Shown here: positions 18,486 through 27,801 of the stretch, one piece after another | Layout: each line of letters opens with the position of its first letter | How positions within the stretch are numbered: the first letter of the stretch is position 1 | NCBI RefSeq assembly: GCF_003202755.1 | Contig: NZ_QGLK01000001.1 | Coordinates: forward strand, 248,001-312,000 | DNA: 64,000 nt | Source of the DNA: Bifidobacterium asteroides | GTDB taxonomy: Bacteria; Actinomycetota; Actinomycetes; Actinomycetales; Bifidobacteriaceae | Reading direction: 5' to 3' | Translations under genes and position numbers: made by a program | The notes under the pieces: model-generated | Seen by the model: the letters and a program-made list of their open reading frames with translations, nothing else | Databases searched by the model: none | What the model was told of the DNA's origin: nothing

Positions 18486-18803
18486 AGTGATCACTCCCTT
18501 GGTCGATGCTGACGGTAGGCAGAGGGAATACTGGTTGAAGATCCTCGGTCATTTCCTCTTATGTATCAGTTTAATTCTCGCAGATGCGTCGGTCCTTCTG
18601 CTTTAGTGCATGTGGACAAGATGATAAAGGAGGTAGCAAGGGTGATCGGCCGTGGCTGTGTGAGTCGGATCCATACGGTCTTTTGGGGCGTTTGCTTGGT
18701 ATCATAAGTGCCAGGATTGTACGGAGTTATGGTTGGTGCTTCTGGGCCTGCCTCCTCCGTCCGATGACGCAGCGAGCATTGTTCCAAGGGAGGAGATGCG
18801 GGT
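18486..18803. other. Intergenic region
   Basis: About 320 bases between divergent pncA and the acetyltransferase gene. It should contain both promoters. I see no gene and no clear regulatory element. Confidence 0.45.
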
Positions 18804-19574
18804 ATGAGGATCAATGAGTTTGGGCAACCTATTGGGGATGCGATTTCGTTTGCGGGCGCCAGGGTGCCGGAGCCTGTCAAGTTGACTGGCAGGACCGTTC
18901 TGGTAGTGCCCTTGGGTGAAAGCCAAGATGATGCCTTTTATGAGCGGATTTTCGGTCCAGAATGCGACAAATCCATCATGACCTACAGCACTCACGATCT
19001 CTACCCTGATAGACCAGCATTCGACTCAGGATTCGCGTCCATGATTGAAAGCCGGGATCCCTTCTTCTTTGCTATTCTCCGCAAGCAGTCTGAACCTGAA
19101 CTTGATGCCGGTCATTCTGCAAGCGGGAAGGATGCGGATATACAAGAGCATGTGAAGCTTCTTGATTCGTCGGATCTGTTGGGCATGTATGCCTTGCAGC
19201 GGATAAGGTCCGACGTGGGAAGCGTCGAGATGGGCCACGTTATCTATACCAAGGATCTGCAGAGAAGCAGACAGGCTACCGAGGCCCAATATCTGATGGC
19301 TCGGCATGTCTTCGAGAATTTGGGCTATCGCCGATACGAGTGGAAGTGCGACAGCCTCAACGCGCCCTCCCGGGCGGCGGCATTGAGACTAGGATTCAAG
19401 GCTGAAGGCCGGTTCAGAAACGATATGGTCTACAAGGGCCGAACTCGGGATACGGATTGGTTTTCCATATTGGACAGTGAATGGCCGGCAGTGAAAGAGC
19501 GGTTGGAGACTTGGCTGGATGATGACAATTTTGATCAGGATGGCAGACAGAAGCGCCGCCTGCAAGACTGCTGA
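18804..19574 (+). CDS. GNAT-family N-acetyltransferase (RimJ/RimL-like)
   Basis: This is a 256-residue acetyl-CoA-dependent acetyltransferase. The fold of the Acetyltransf_3 type is seen in VEMGHVIYTKDLQRSRQATEAQYL, LGYRRYEWKCDSLNAPSRAAALRLGF and EGRFRNDMVYKGRTRDTDWFSIL. The Asn-x-x-Ser after the acetyl-CoA site is a standard RimJ/RimL feature. These proteins acetylate ribosomal protein N-termini, small amines or antibiotics; which applies is unknown. GGGAGGAG lies 8 bases before the ATG. It converges on the UvrA-like resistance gene. Confidence 0.85.
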   Translation: MRINEFGQPIGDAISFAGARVPEPVKLTGRTVLVVPLGESQDDAFYERIFGPECDKSIMTYSTHDLYPDRPAFDSGFASMIESRDPFFFAILRKQSEPELDAGHSASGKDADIQEHVKLLDSSDLLGMYALQRIRSDVGSVEMGHVIYTKDLQRSRQATEAQYLMARHVFENLGYRRYEWKCDSLNAPSRAAALRLGFKAEGRFRNDMVYKGRTRDTDWFSILDSEWPAVKERLETWLDDDNFDQDGRQKRRLQDC

Positions 19575-19600
19575 CCTATTGCTGATCTGAATGCAGCCGA

Positions 19601-21874
19601 TTATGGTTGCATTGCTGCGTCCTTGTTAAAGCCGAAATAGGCATTCATGGCTCGGGCTGTGGGAGTGTCGTTGCGGCGCATCAGTGCAAGCGGAGCTCCT
19701 TCAAACAACACCTTGCCGCCCGCGCTCCCGGCTCCGGGGCCCATATCGATCACCCAGTCTGCCTGACCGATGAAGCGCAGGTTATGTTCTATGGCGACGA
19801 TAGTGAGTCCTTTGCCTGCGATGAGTTTGCACAAGAGCGCGATCTGCTGCAGGATATTGGATTCGTGCAGGCCACTGGTAGGCTCATCCAAAATTAGGGT
19901 CTCGCGAATTCCGTCTTTGAGCAGCTTAGCCAGTTTGAGGCGTTGCAACTCACCGCCCGAGAGCGTATCGAGAGCCTGCCCAACGGATAGGTAAGACAGA
20001 CCGACATCCTCCAAGGCCCTCATGGCTGGGCCAAGCACCTCACGATATTGGTGCATGGCCTCGCTTGCGGTCAGTTTCAGCACCTCGGCGATGCTGAGAC
20101 CACGATATCTGGCAGAAAGGGCCTGTGCTGAATATCTGGTTCCATGGCAGCTTTCGCAGACAGTGCTGGCATCGCCCATGTAGGCAATATCAAGAGTGAT
20201 AATTCCTTTGCCCTTGCAAACAGGGCAGGCTCCGGCAGCGTTGAATGAGAAGAGTGAGGGGGACTGGCCTGTGGCCTTGGCGAAGGCCTTACGCAGCGGG
20301 TCGAAGACGTCCAAGTAGGTCAGTAGGTTGGAGCGTCCGCTGGCCTTGATCGGCTTCTGATCCAGAAGTATGGCATCGTGCTGAGCCATGAAGCCTGCCT
20401 TGATCAGGGTGCTTTTGCCTGATCCGGCCACACCGGTCACCACAGTCAGCTTATGCCGGGGTATTTTGGCGCGGGCTTCTTTGACATTGTGGGCGGTGAC
20501 CTTGTCTATTGCATAGAAGCCATGCGATGGCGCTGCCGGTTCGTTCACGGTGCCTGGATCTGACAGAGCTCTGCCCGTGGCTGTGCCACTTTCCAGGAGA
20601 GACTGATAGCTCCCTTCAAAAACGATCTGTCCGCCTTCCCTGCCTGCTCCTGGTCCCATGTCGACGATATGGTCTGCAATGGCGATGAGCTCGGGGTCAT
20701 GGTCAACGACCACCACAGTATTGCCCTTATCTCGCAGCCCTTTGAAGATTTTCTTGATCCCGGTCAGGTCATGGGGGTGTAGTCCAACGCTTGGCTCGTC
20801 AAAGATGTAGAGGACATCATTCAAGGGGCTGTTCAGGCAGTTGGCGATTTTCAGACGCTGTCCCTCTCCTCCGGAAAGCGTGGAGGTGCCACGCTCCAGA
20901 CTCAGGTAGCCCAGACCCACTGTTATCAGGTTGGCTGTCTTGCACTCTAGGTCCTGCAAAATGGACTCAGCCTGATCGTTATGAATCTTCCCCAGCCAGT
21001 CCTGCAGGTCTGCCACGCTCATGGCGGAGCAGTCAGCTATGTTCAGTCCGCGGATCCTGGCTGAGCGCACCTTGGCGTTGACTCTGGCCCCCTGGCAGTC
21101 GGGGCACTGGGTGATTCGCGTAACCTCCTCCAGCTCATGCTGGTACTTGTCGTTGCTCTGGTTGATGAAGGTCTTGGTGATCCTGGGCACCAATCCCTCA
21201 TACATGGCTGTCTTGTGCCAGTTGGGGCCAGGGTGTGCCGGTTTTTGCCTCTTGCCGTAGAGCAGGAAGTCGAGGTCATCTCTGTCCCACTCCTGTAGAG
21301 GCAGGTCGTTGTCAAAATAACCTGAATCCGTATACCTGGTCAGCCTCCAGCCGCCTGGCTGCAAGGTGGGAAAGTAGATGGCTCCCTGGTTCAGCGAGAG
21401 ATCCATGTTGAGCAGGCGATCAAGCACCAGAGTGCGCACAGTTCCGAGTCCCTGGCAGATCGGGCACATCCCCGCAGGATTGTTGAAGGAATACGTCATG
21501 GAGTACCCGATGAAGGGCTGGGCCATACGGGAGAAGAGCAGGCGCAGGGCGGTGTAGATATCGGTGTAGGTGCCCACGGTTGAGCGGGCGTTGCCCGAGA
21601 GCTGCTTCTGGGCTACGACAATGGAGAAGGGCAGGTTGTCGATGCGGGCGACTTCCGCAGGCTCATACTTGGGCAGGAGCTGCTGAATGTAGGAGCTGTA
21701 ACTGCGATTGATCATGCGCTGTGATTCGGCTGCCAGCGTGGAAAACACAAGAGACGACTTTCCTGAACCCGACAGGCCGGTGACCACGGTGATGGCCCTC
21801 TTGGGTATGGCCAGTGAGACTTGTTTGAGGTTGTGCGTGGAGGCCCGATCAATAAGAATGCACTCGGTCCTCAT
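19601..21874 (-). CDS. Short UvrA-like ABC ATPase (drug-resistance type paralogue)
   Basis: The 757-residue protein has two UvrA-type ATPase halves. The first has Walker A GLSGSGKSS, a CPICQG/CPDCQG zinc module, signature LSGGEGQRLKI and IFDEPSVGLHPHD. The second has GVAGSGKST, a CPVCKGKG/CESCHGTRY module, LSGGELQRLKL and LILDEPTSGLH. It is about 200 residues shorter than excision-repair UvrA (~950), chiefly missing the UvrB-contact and signature-insertion region, as in UvrA2/DrrC-like proteins linked to resistance to DNA-binding drugs. Its ATG overlaps the stop codon of an upstream marR by 4 bases, so the pair forms one operon and is probably induced by a drug. It is not the housekeeping uvrA. 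Confidence 0.9.
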   Translation of the reverse strand: MRTECILIDRASTHNLKQVSLAIPKRAITVVTGLSGSGKSSLVFSTLAAESQRMINRSYSSYIQQLLPKYEPAEVARIDNLPFSIVVAQKQLSGNARSTVGTYTDIYTALRLLFSRMAQPFIGYSMTYSFNNPAGMCPICQGLGTVRTLVLDRLLNMDLSLNQGAIYFPTLQPGGWRLTRYTDSGYFDNDLPLQEWDRDDLDFLLYGKRQKPAHPGPNWHKTAMYEGLVPRITKTFINQSNDKYQHELEEVTRITQCPDCQGARVNAKVRSARIRGLNIADCSAMSVADLQDWLGKIHNDQAESILQDLECKTANLITVGLGYLSLERGTSTLSGGEGQRLKIANCLNSPLNDVLYIFDEPSVGLHPHDLTGIKKIFKGLRDKGNTVVVVDHDPELIAIADHIVDMGPGAGREGGQIVFEGSYQSLLESGTATGRALSDPGTVNEPAAPSHGFYAIDKVTAHNVKEARAKIPRHKLTVVTGVAGSGKSTLIKAGFMAQHDAILLDQKPIKASGRSNLLTYLDVFDPLRKAFAKATGQSPSLFSFNAAGACPVCKGKGIITLDIAYMGDASTVCESCHGTRYSAQALSARYRGLSIAEVLKLTASEAMHQYREVLGPAMRALEDVGLSYLSVGQALDTLSGGELQRLKLAKLLKDGIRETLILDEPTSGLHESNILQQIALLCKLIAGKGLTIVAIEHNLRFIGQADWVIDMGPGAGSAGGKVLFEGAPLALMRRNDTPTARAMNAYFGFNKDAAMQP

Positions 21875-22308
21875 TGGGCGACTCGCTCCTGGCGTAGCTT
21901 GTTGATAAGCCTGTTGGCAAGAGTAGCGAACTCTTCCTGTTCGTCTTTGGACCAGACCTGTCTGGCGTCTTCCTCAAGGGTTTTATGCTGTTGATCGATG
22001 ATGTCAAGCATGTCCCGGCCATCCTGGGTCAGATTGGTCTCCAGCTCTCGCCGGTCGTGGGCGTCAGGCACCTGCCTGATGTATCCGAGATCGTGCAGAG
22101 TGCTGAGGTTCTTGGAGACCTTGGATCGGGTTATGCCGAGTCGCTGACCAATCTGTGAGGGCGTGGACGCTCCTGTGCGCAGAACGGTGAGGATGTCGAA
22201 CTGTTGCCAGGTGATGTTCCCCGGGTTGACCCTGTTGCGCTCTGCTACGAATTCGCACTGCAGATACATGAGAGCATCGTAGAGGGAGGACGGATTATTT
22301 GATTTCAT
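21871..22308 (-). CDS. MarR-family transcriptional regulator
   Basis: The 145-residue protein carries the winged helix of MarR repressors: TPSQIGQRLGITRSKVSKNLSTLHDLGYIRQVPDAHDRRELETNLT, with the wing residues DxRR. It likely represses itself and the downstream UvrA-like gene, whose start codon overlaps its stop. ATG 22308 has no Shine-Dalgarno sequence; TATGAT at 22321-22326 is spaced for a nearly leaderless transcript. A longer frame to 22527 has no support. Two GAAACTAT octamers lie just upstream. Confidence 0.85.
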   Translation of the reverse strand: MKSNNPSSLYDALMYLQCEFVAERNRVNPGNITWQQFDILTVLRTGASTPSQIGQRLGITRSKVSKNLSTLHDLGYIRQVPDAHDRRELETNLTQDGRDMLDIIDQQHKTLEEDARQVWSKDEQEEFATLANRLINKLRQERVAQ

Positions 22309-22309
22309 T

Positions 22310-22337
22310 ATAGAAACTATATCATATCGGAAACTAT
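22310..22337 (-). promoter_or_regulatory. Candidate MarR operator and -10 of the marR-uvrA-like operon
   Basis: The octamer GAAACTAT occurs at 22313-22320 and 22330-22337, 17 bases apart, in an AT-rich stretch directly before the marR start. The first is within the near-palindrome ATAGAAACTAT (22310-22320). TATGAT on the minus strand (22326-22321) lies between them as a possible -10. Binding by the MarR protein would block transcription. Confidence 0.5.
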
Positions 22338-22770
22338 CTATTACCCGGATAGCTTGCTTTTCTCTGAATTCGTTCTTGTCTGACTGTATTGACTGATGAA
22401 GCCACGTCTCAGGAGGTTCAATATTGGCCTTGTGTTGTTGAAAGAGCTTCTTGCATGAGAGTAGGCGTGTGTCTGCCTGGTGGATCCCTTGATGCGGTTT
22501 AGCAATTTTCTCTGTTGGTCGCTCCAAGGTAAAGGAGGTCTATTGGACTAAAGGCTCGTGATTTGTTGACAGCGGCGGTGGGATGGAGTGTCAACTTATC
22601 ATCCTATCAGTACTGCTTAGCCAATCGGCTATGCAGAACGACGATATTGAGGCCTAAATGCTAGGTAAACCAGCATGCCCACCGGTCGGAAAGGCTGAGC
22701 TAAGGCTCTTCTTTTGCTCGAGCCTCCTGTATTAAGAACGTTGATGAATAGGTTCTTGTATTTCCTTGAT

Positions 22771-22814
22771 TTGACAGCTAGGCTTTCTTTGTTAAGAATG
22801 TAGCATGCTACATT
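22771..22814 (+). promoter_or_regulatory. Promoter with 18-bp perfect palindromic operator for marR-DHA2
   Basis: TTGACA at 22771-22776 is followed after 16 bases by TAAGAA(T) as -10. AATGTAGCATGCTACATT (22797-22814) is a perfect 18-base palindrome that overlaps the -10 end and the expected transcription start. It lies 18 bases upstream of the marR start. A repressor bound there would block RNA polymerase directly. Confidence 0.7.
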
Positions 22815-22832
22815 TTAGAGAGGCGGTATCTT

Positions 22833-23282
22833 TTGGAGCTCTCGGAGAAGCGGCCAGAGGGGCTGGTCAAAATAGCCAACACCCTGCTGGAAAAGCACAT
22901 GAATGAGTGTGTGCGGAACATCTTTCCCAATCTGACTGGTCCCCAATTCGTCATGGTCTATTACCTGTATGAGCATGAGGGCCTGGAGGTTACGCAGAAG
23001 ACGGTGGGCGACAGGTTCCGTTTGAGCCATCCCACGGTTCGGGGAGTTGTCAAACGGCTGGTCAAGGCAGGATGGCTGACGGCAAAGCCACAGACTGATG
23101 ACCGACGTCAGATGGTTCTTGAGCTTACCGGACATGCGCGCAAGGAGCTGAACGCCCACCAGGTCGAGATCCGGCATGCATTGGAGGCCACGGGCAAGCT
23201 TGCCTTGAAAGGGTTCGATGAGCAGGAGGGCAGACAGCTGGTCGGCTACCTGGAACGGATCATTAGAAATATGGAATCCTGA
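22833..23282 (+). CDS. MarR-family transcriptional regulator of efflux pump
   Basis: The 149-residue protein is a MarR winged-helix repressor: VTQKTVGDRFRLSHPTVRGVVKRLVKAGWLTAKPQTDDRRQMVLELT. Flanking helices form the dimer. The start is TTG 22833, 7 bases after AGAGGCGG; no ATG occurs nearby in frame. It lies directly after a perfect 18-base palindrome and 64 bases before a DHA2 transporter gene, a common arrangement in which the regulator represses the pump and releases DNA when it binds a drug or bile-type compound. It is not close in sequence to the other MarR gene here. Confidence 0.88.
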   Translation: MELSEKRPEGLVKIANTLLEKHMNECVRNIFPNLTGPQFVMVYYLYEHEGLEVTQKTVGDRFRLSHPTVRGVVKRLVKAGWLTAKPQTDDRRQMVLELTGHARKELNAHQVEIRHALEATGKLALKGFDEQEGRQLVGYLERIIRNMES

Positions 23283-23345
23283 TCTGTTTTTAGTCAGAGC
23301 ATGCAGGCTTTGGACCGAGCCGGTGAAGGACGGGGAGGATGCGGT

Positions 23346-24779
23346 ATGAATAAGGATGGCGGCAAGGGGAAAGGCAGCAAAGGCGGGGCTAGGGGAAGTC
23401 GTACTGCGATGATGGGCACGCTTTTGGCAGGGGCCTTCCTGGCCCTGATGGCGGAGACTTTCCTTAACAATGCTCTGCCAACCATTATGGCGGAATTCCA
23501 TGTGTCCCAATCCACCGCACAATGGCTGAGCACCTCCTATCTGCTGGTGGTGGGGCTGATGATACCTGTATCGGCTTGGGTATTTTCCAACTTCCGGTCC
23601 AAGCACACCTTCATGGCCATGATGGCTATTTTCCTGACTGGTTCCCTGGTCTGTATCTTCTCCGAGGGGCATTTCCCGCTGCTATTGGTGGGCAGAATCA
23701 TCCAGGCCGTGGCCGCTGGATCGTTGATGCCTTTCATTCAGAATGTGGTACTGCTGCTTTTCCCGCCGGATAGGCGCGGTGTGGCCCTGGGCGTGGTGGG
23801 CCTGGTGGTGGCCTTGGGTCCCACGGTTGGCCCCACGCTCTCGGGGTTTGTTTTGGAGCACTGGTCCTGGAGGGCCTTGTTTGTGCTGCTTGCTGCCTTG
23901 AGCGCCGCGATCCTGGTGGCGTCGTTTTTCCTGGTCTATACGGTCAACCATCGGGTGAGAACCCGGCTGGACGTGCCTTCCGTGGTTTATTCCTGCCTGG
24001 GTTTCGGGCTCATTCTGTACGCCCTGTCCGCCATTGGAGACGCGGGTGGTGCGTCAGTGCTTGACCTGGGATTGCTGCTTGCTGGCGTGCTGGTCGTAAT
24101 CCTGTTCTGCCGACGCCAGCTGCGTCTGGAGTCTCCGCTGGTGAATTTGCGTGTCTTCACGAACGCTACTTTCAACCTGACCAGTCTGCTGAGCACCCTG
24201 AGCAACATTGCCATGGTCGGGGTAGAGCTGGTACTTCCCCTATACCTCCAGAATACGCGCGGGTCAAGCGCACTCACCTCTGGTCTGGTCATGCTGCCAG
24301 GAGCCATTGTCATGGGCATATTCAACCCCCTCTCTGGTCTGATCTATCAAAGAATCGGAGCGAGGAAGATTTCCCTTTTGGGGTACACGGTGCTGCTTGC
24401 CGGAACCTTGCCGATGATATGGTTCGGCACTACTACCAGTCTTATCGTGATCGCCTCCTGCTATGCTCTGCGCTTGGCAGGAGTGGCGCTGGTCATGATG
24501 ACCACCTTCACCGAGGGCATCAACGCACTGCCCGCAGAACTCACGGCCCATGGCAACGCGGCTGCCTCGACTGTCCGCCAGGTGGGCGGTTCGTTGGGTA
24601 CGGCCGCAGCCATGATGATCGTCACCATCGGCGCTCTGCGCGGCAGTCTCAGTGGAGCCGCGACAGCCCAGGCTCTCGACCAGGGCTACCAGTGGGCCTT
24701 CATCTTCCTCGCATTCGTAGCTCTAATAGGCCTGTGCGCTTCGCTTTTCCTTAAACGGTATAAAACTGAGAATGAGTAA
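23346..24779 (+). CDS. DHA2-family (14-TM, EmrB/QacA-like) multidrug efflux transporter
   Basis: The 477-residue MFS protein has fourteen predicted membrane helices. NNALPTIMAEFHVSQSTAQWLSTSYLL matches the DHA2 helix-1 motif D. GVVGLVVALGPTVGPTLSGFVLEHWSWR is motif C of drug:proton antiporters, and WVFSNFRSK stands in place of motif A. ATG 23346 follows GGGGAGG by 7 bases; an ATG at 23301 would add 15 residues without a site. It forms an operon with the upstream marR. Substrates are probably toxic hydrophobic compounds or bile acids; this is family-based inference. Confidence 0.9.
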   Translation: MNKDGGKGKGSKGGARGSRTAMMGTLLAGAFLALMAETFLNNALPTIMAEFHVSQSTAQWLSTSYLLVVGLMIPVSAWVFSNFRSKHTFMAMMAIFLTGSLVCIFSEGHFPLLLVGRIIQAVAAGSLMPFIQNVVLLLFPPDRRGVALGVVGLVVALGPTVGPTLSGFVLEHWSWRALFVLLAALSAAILVASFFLVYTVNHRVRTRLDVPSVVYSCLGFGLILYALSAIGDAGGASVLDLGLLLAGVLVVILFCRRQLRLESPLVNLRVFTNATFNLTSLLSTLSNIAMVGVELVLPLYLQNTRGSSALTSGLVMLPGAIVMGIFNPLSGLIYQRIGARKISLLGYTVLLAGTLPMIWFGTTTSLIVIASCYALRLAGVALVMMTTFTEGINALPAELTAHGNAAASTVRQVGGSLGTAAAMMIVTIGALRGSLSGAATAQALDQGYQWAFIFLAFVALIGLCASLFLKRYKTENE

Positions 24780-25823
24780 GAAAGGTATCTTTTCGCTTTC
24801 AAAGCAGGGATCGTTGCTGACATCGATTGACTCATAATGTTAACGAGCAGGATTCTGGATTGGCGAAGTGAACCTTTGCTGCCAGTGGATACAAGAATTA
24901 AGAGATTCATTACAGGCCCCAGACACGCATGCATAAGAGACGATGAAGATAGAAGAATCAACTTATCCATCGTCTTTTGCAGTGCCCTGCAGCCCATTTC
25001 GGATCCAGACTGCTTCTCGGGCGCAGACCAATACCATCCGGAATAACTCAAGCCCGAAGAGATACCAGAATCAGTCAAGCAGGGAACACCGAGGAGGTAG
25101 AAAACAACTATTGTGCAGGGCAAGGCCAGGAATTCGACAAGGAAGAGAAAAGCGTTATCCAATACGGGGCGAAGGAAGCCCTCGGTAATCGAATCAGTTA
25201 TGCTCTTGCCGGCGATGCATCCTAAAAATAGCAGAATAATTGCATGCACCGGCGACCATACCCTTGTGCTAATGCCCGATTGCAGCAAAGGTATGACGCT
25301 GATATAGATGTACGAAATACAAACTGATTTGAAGCACGTTTTCTCATCGCATAACCTGCAATCTACTGTGGATGTACTCGGCGCTTAGACCAGAAGAGGC
25401 GCCTATCAGCCTGGCGACCAGAATTGCCAGTGACTTTTCCACCCCGGTCTCGAACCTGCGAGGAAGCGACCGGTGATTCGCTTAAGTACGATCACCCGTC
25501 GCACAGCATATGGGTGCTAACTTGTAGCTGATGACGGGCCTGAGCACATCTTCGCCTGCATTTGTCGTAAGTCTGCAAAGGCATGGCTCTGAACTTTCTC
25601 TGTCCCGCTCTGCTCGCAGCCTCTTGTCGCCTCCGGACATTTCTGACTTGCGAGGTGCTTAGATGATGAGGCACCTTATCGTAACAAGACCGCCTAGCTC
25701 GCTATATTAAATGACCTGCTAAGACCAAACAAAGGGGAAAGCAAGAGGATCGACAGTGCAAAGAATGGCAATGTCGATATTGTGCGTACAAAAAGAGTCT
25801 TGAACCACTGTCCAAGACTCTGC
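24780..25823. other. 1-kb stretch without convincing genes
   Basis: GC falls and no open frame shows a start, ribosome binding site and recognisable domain together. A minus-strand frame (24686-25288) encodes two or three hydrophobic segments (VHAIILLFLGCIAGK and FLFLVEFLALPCTIVVFYLLG) that vaguely recall an intramembrane protease N-terminus, then loses sense and runs into the DHA2 gene. It could be a decayed membrane-protein gene. The right half looks non-coding up to the tRNA. Confidence 0.4.
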
Positions 25824-25911
25824 TGGCGGAGGATACGAGATTCGAACTCGTGAGGGCGTGAACCCAACACGCTTTCCAAGCGTGCGCCATAGACCACTAG
25901 GCGAATCCTCC
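25824..25911 (-). tRNA. tRNA-Ser (anticodon GGA)
   Basis: The minus strand folds as a class II tRNA. The acceptor GGAGGAT pairs with ATCCTCC. The anticodon stem CACGC/GCGTG encloses TTGGAAA with anticodon GGA, and a long variable arm follows. The T arm has GTTCGAATC and the CCA end is encoded after discriminator G. It reads UCC and UCU serine codons. Confidence 0.95.
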
Positions 25912-26037
25912 AAGGCTGCAATGAACGGGGCCATAGCCTACGTGACCCTGATCAAGGCAACTAGGAAATAGTAACACAGGGCGGGGATTGCAGGCCAGTC
26001 CAGACGTGTCGCCGACTGTTCCCGCCCTGTTCTTGTA

Positions 26038-27480
26038 TCACTTGATTTGATCCATGGAAAGGCCAAGGGCCTCAGCCACGCGCTGGCCGTAGTCGGGGTC
26101 GGCCTGGTAGAACTGCCTGGTCTCGAGAACCTGGATCTCCTGGTCATCAACGGATCCCAGGTTGTTCTTGATGGTCTGGATCAGACGGTCCTTCTCTTCC
26201 GGGCTCATCAGCCTATAGAGACGGCCGGCTGCGGAATAGTAGTCCTTGTCATAGGGGCGGGAGTACTCGGTTTGCCCTTGGACGGCATCGCCGTGCATAC
26301 GGGCATCGTTGTCTTCCACGGGGCCGCCCTTGCTGTTGGGCTCATAGTTGACCGATCCGTCCTGCCCTTGGGACATGAACCCGTCCCGCTCGTAGTTGTG
26401 AACCTCATTGACCGGCCGGTTGATGGGCAGCTGTTCGTAGTTGGCTCCCAGACGGTAACGCTCAGCGTCCTTGTAGCCGAACAGGCGGCCCTGCAGCAGC
26501 TTGTCGGGCGATGGCTCGATGCCGGGGACGAAGTTGGCGGGAGAGAAGGCCGCTTCCTCAACATCATCGAAATAGTTGGTCGGGTTGGTGTCCAGCACGA
26601 ACTCGCCTATCTCAATGCGCGGATAGTCCTTCTTGGAGACCACCTTGGTCACGTCGAAGATATCGTCTTTGTAGTCCAGACCCTCCTGGTAGGGCAGGAT
26701 CTGCACGCAGACCTTCCACTTGGGGTAGTCGCCCCGGTCGATGGCATCATAGAGATCGTGCAGGAGGAAGTCCGTGTCCTCGGAAGCGACCTTGGCGGCG
26801 GTCTCATCAGTCATGTTCTTTACGCCCTGCTCGCTCAGGAAGTGGTACTTGACCCAGAACTGCTCGCCCTTGGCATTGACCCACTTGAAGGTGTGGCTTC
26901 CGTAGCCGTTCATGTTCCGGTAGCTTGCAGGGTTGCCCCTGTCGCCCATCAAGTAGGTGACCTGGTGCACAGACTCGGGGGAGTGGGACCAGAAGTCCCA
27001 CTGCATCTCCTGGCTGCGCAGGTGGGTGGCCGGGTCGCGCTTCTGCGAGTGGATGAAGTCGGGGAACTTCAGGGGGTCGTTGACGAAGAATACGGGGGTG
27101 TTGTTGCCCACCACGTCGTAGTTGCCTTCCTGCGTGTAGAAGCGCAGGGCGAAGCCGCGGACGTCGCGCAGGGTGTCGGGATAGCCGGATTCGCCGGCCA
27201 CCTGGGAGAAGCGCAGCAGGATGGGCGTGGTCTTGCCTGCTCCGTTGAATACGTCGGCCTTGGTGTAGGCGCTCATGTCCTTGGTCAAGGTGAAGGTTCC
27301 CTTGGCTCCGGCTCCCTTGGCGTGGACTACGCGCTCTGGTATGCGCTCGCGGTTGAAGTGGGCCAGCTTTTCGAGGAGCTGGTAGTCCTGCATGAGGATG
27401 GGCCCCCGGGTGCCCGCCGTCTGGCTATGGTTGTTGTCTGCCCAGGGCTGCCCTTCGTTGGTAGTAAGTTTGTCGTTCAT
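26038..27480 (-). CDS. katA: Monofunctional haem catalase
   Basis: The enzyme converts hydrogen peroxide into water and oxygen. This small-subunit catalase has 480 residues. The active-site segment [15 protein letters not shown] holds the catalytic His near residue 53. [14 protein letters not shown] supplies the Asn, and [23 protein letters not shown] gives the proximal haem Tyr near residue 335. ATG 27480 is used; AGAGGAA lies about 10 bases upstream, and the longer frame has no site. Most bifidobacteria lack catalase, and the insect-gut group is the known exception, so the gene marks the lineage or a transfer. It lies downstream of the manganese transporter gene on the same strand. Confidence 0.95.
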   Translation of the reverse strand: MNDKLTTNEGQPWADNNHSQTAGTRGPILMQDYQLLEKLAHFNRERIPERVVHAKGAGAKGTFTLTKDMSAYTKADVFNGAGKTTPILLRFSQVAGESGYPDTLRDVRGFALRFYTQEGNYDVVGNNTPVFFVNDPLKFPDFIHSQKRDPATHLRSQEMQWDFWSHSPESVHQVTYLMGDRGNPASYRNMNGYGSHTFKWVNAKGEQFWVKYHFLSEQGVKNMTDETAAKVASEDTDFLLHDLYDAIDRGDYPKWKVCVQILPYQEGLDYKDDIFDVTKVVSKKDYPRIEIGEFVLDTNPTNYFDDVEEAAFSPANFVPGIEPSPDKLLQGRLFGYKDAERYRLGANYEQLPINRPVNEVHNYERDGFMSQGQDGSVNYEPNSKGGPVEDNDARMHGDAVQGQTEYSRPYDKDYYSAAGRLYRLMSPEEKDRLIQTIKNNLGSVDDQEIQVLETRQFYQADPDYGQRVAEALGLSMDQIK

Positions 27481-27801
27481 GTCTGCTCGATTCCTCTGAC
27501 CTCTATGTTTTTCGCGATTGACGGTCCCATGCGAGCCGGGTCTGCGACCCAGCTCCTGGTTGACCACTCGATCGCTGATGGCAGGACTCTTGACAAAATC
27601 CTGCTATTCTCCACCGTATCTGACAGGGGATGGAGTTGGTGGATATGCGCGCTGAGCGAGAGTCAGATATCTCACTAATCGAGCAAGATGCTCATGACGA
27701 CGAAGAGTGATGTGTCTGTTGCGGGCGGAATTTCAAGAGAGCCGCCGACGATGCCTCATTCAATCGGCAAACGGCGACGGCTCTCATCAGAGCACCTGTG
27801 C
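27481..27801. other. Intergenic region between mntH and katA
   Basis: About 320 bases. AGAGCCGCCG (27738-27747) can pair with CGACGGCTCT (27775-27784), a 10-base stem with one mismatch and a long loop that might end mntH transcription. The rest should contain the katA promoter; I cannot fix it. Confidence 0.4.

Noticed and set aside
24686-25288. 200-residue minus-strand membrane-like frame
   Set aside because: It has two hydrophobic segments but no start with a ribosome binding site, no confident family, and it runs into the DHA2 gene; at most a decayed gene.
25440-25500. T-arm-like GGTTCGAGACC near tRNA-Ser
   Set aside because: The stem does not close and no acceptor or anticodon arm can be found, so it is not called a tRNA.
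26047-27678. 543-residue frame antisense to catalase
   Set aside because: Catalase motifs on the other strand are complete; this frame is Val/Leu-rich filler.
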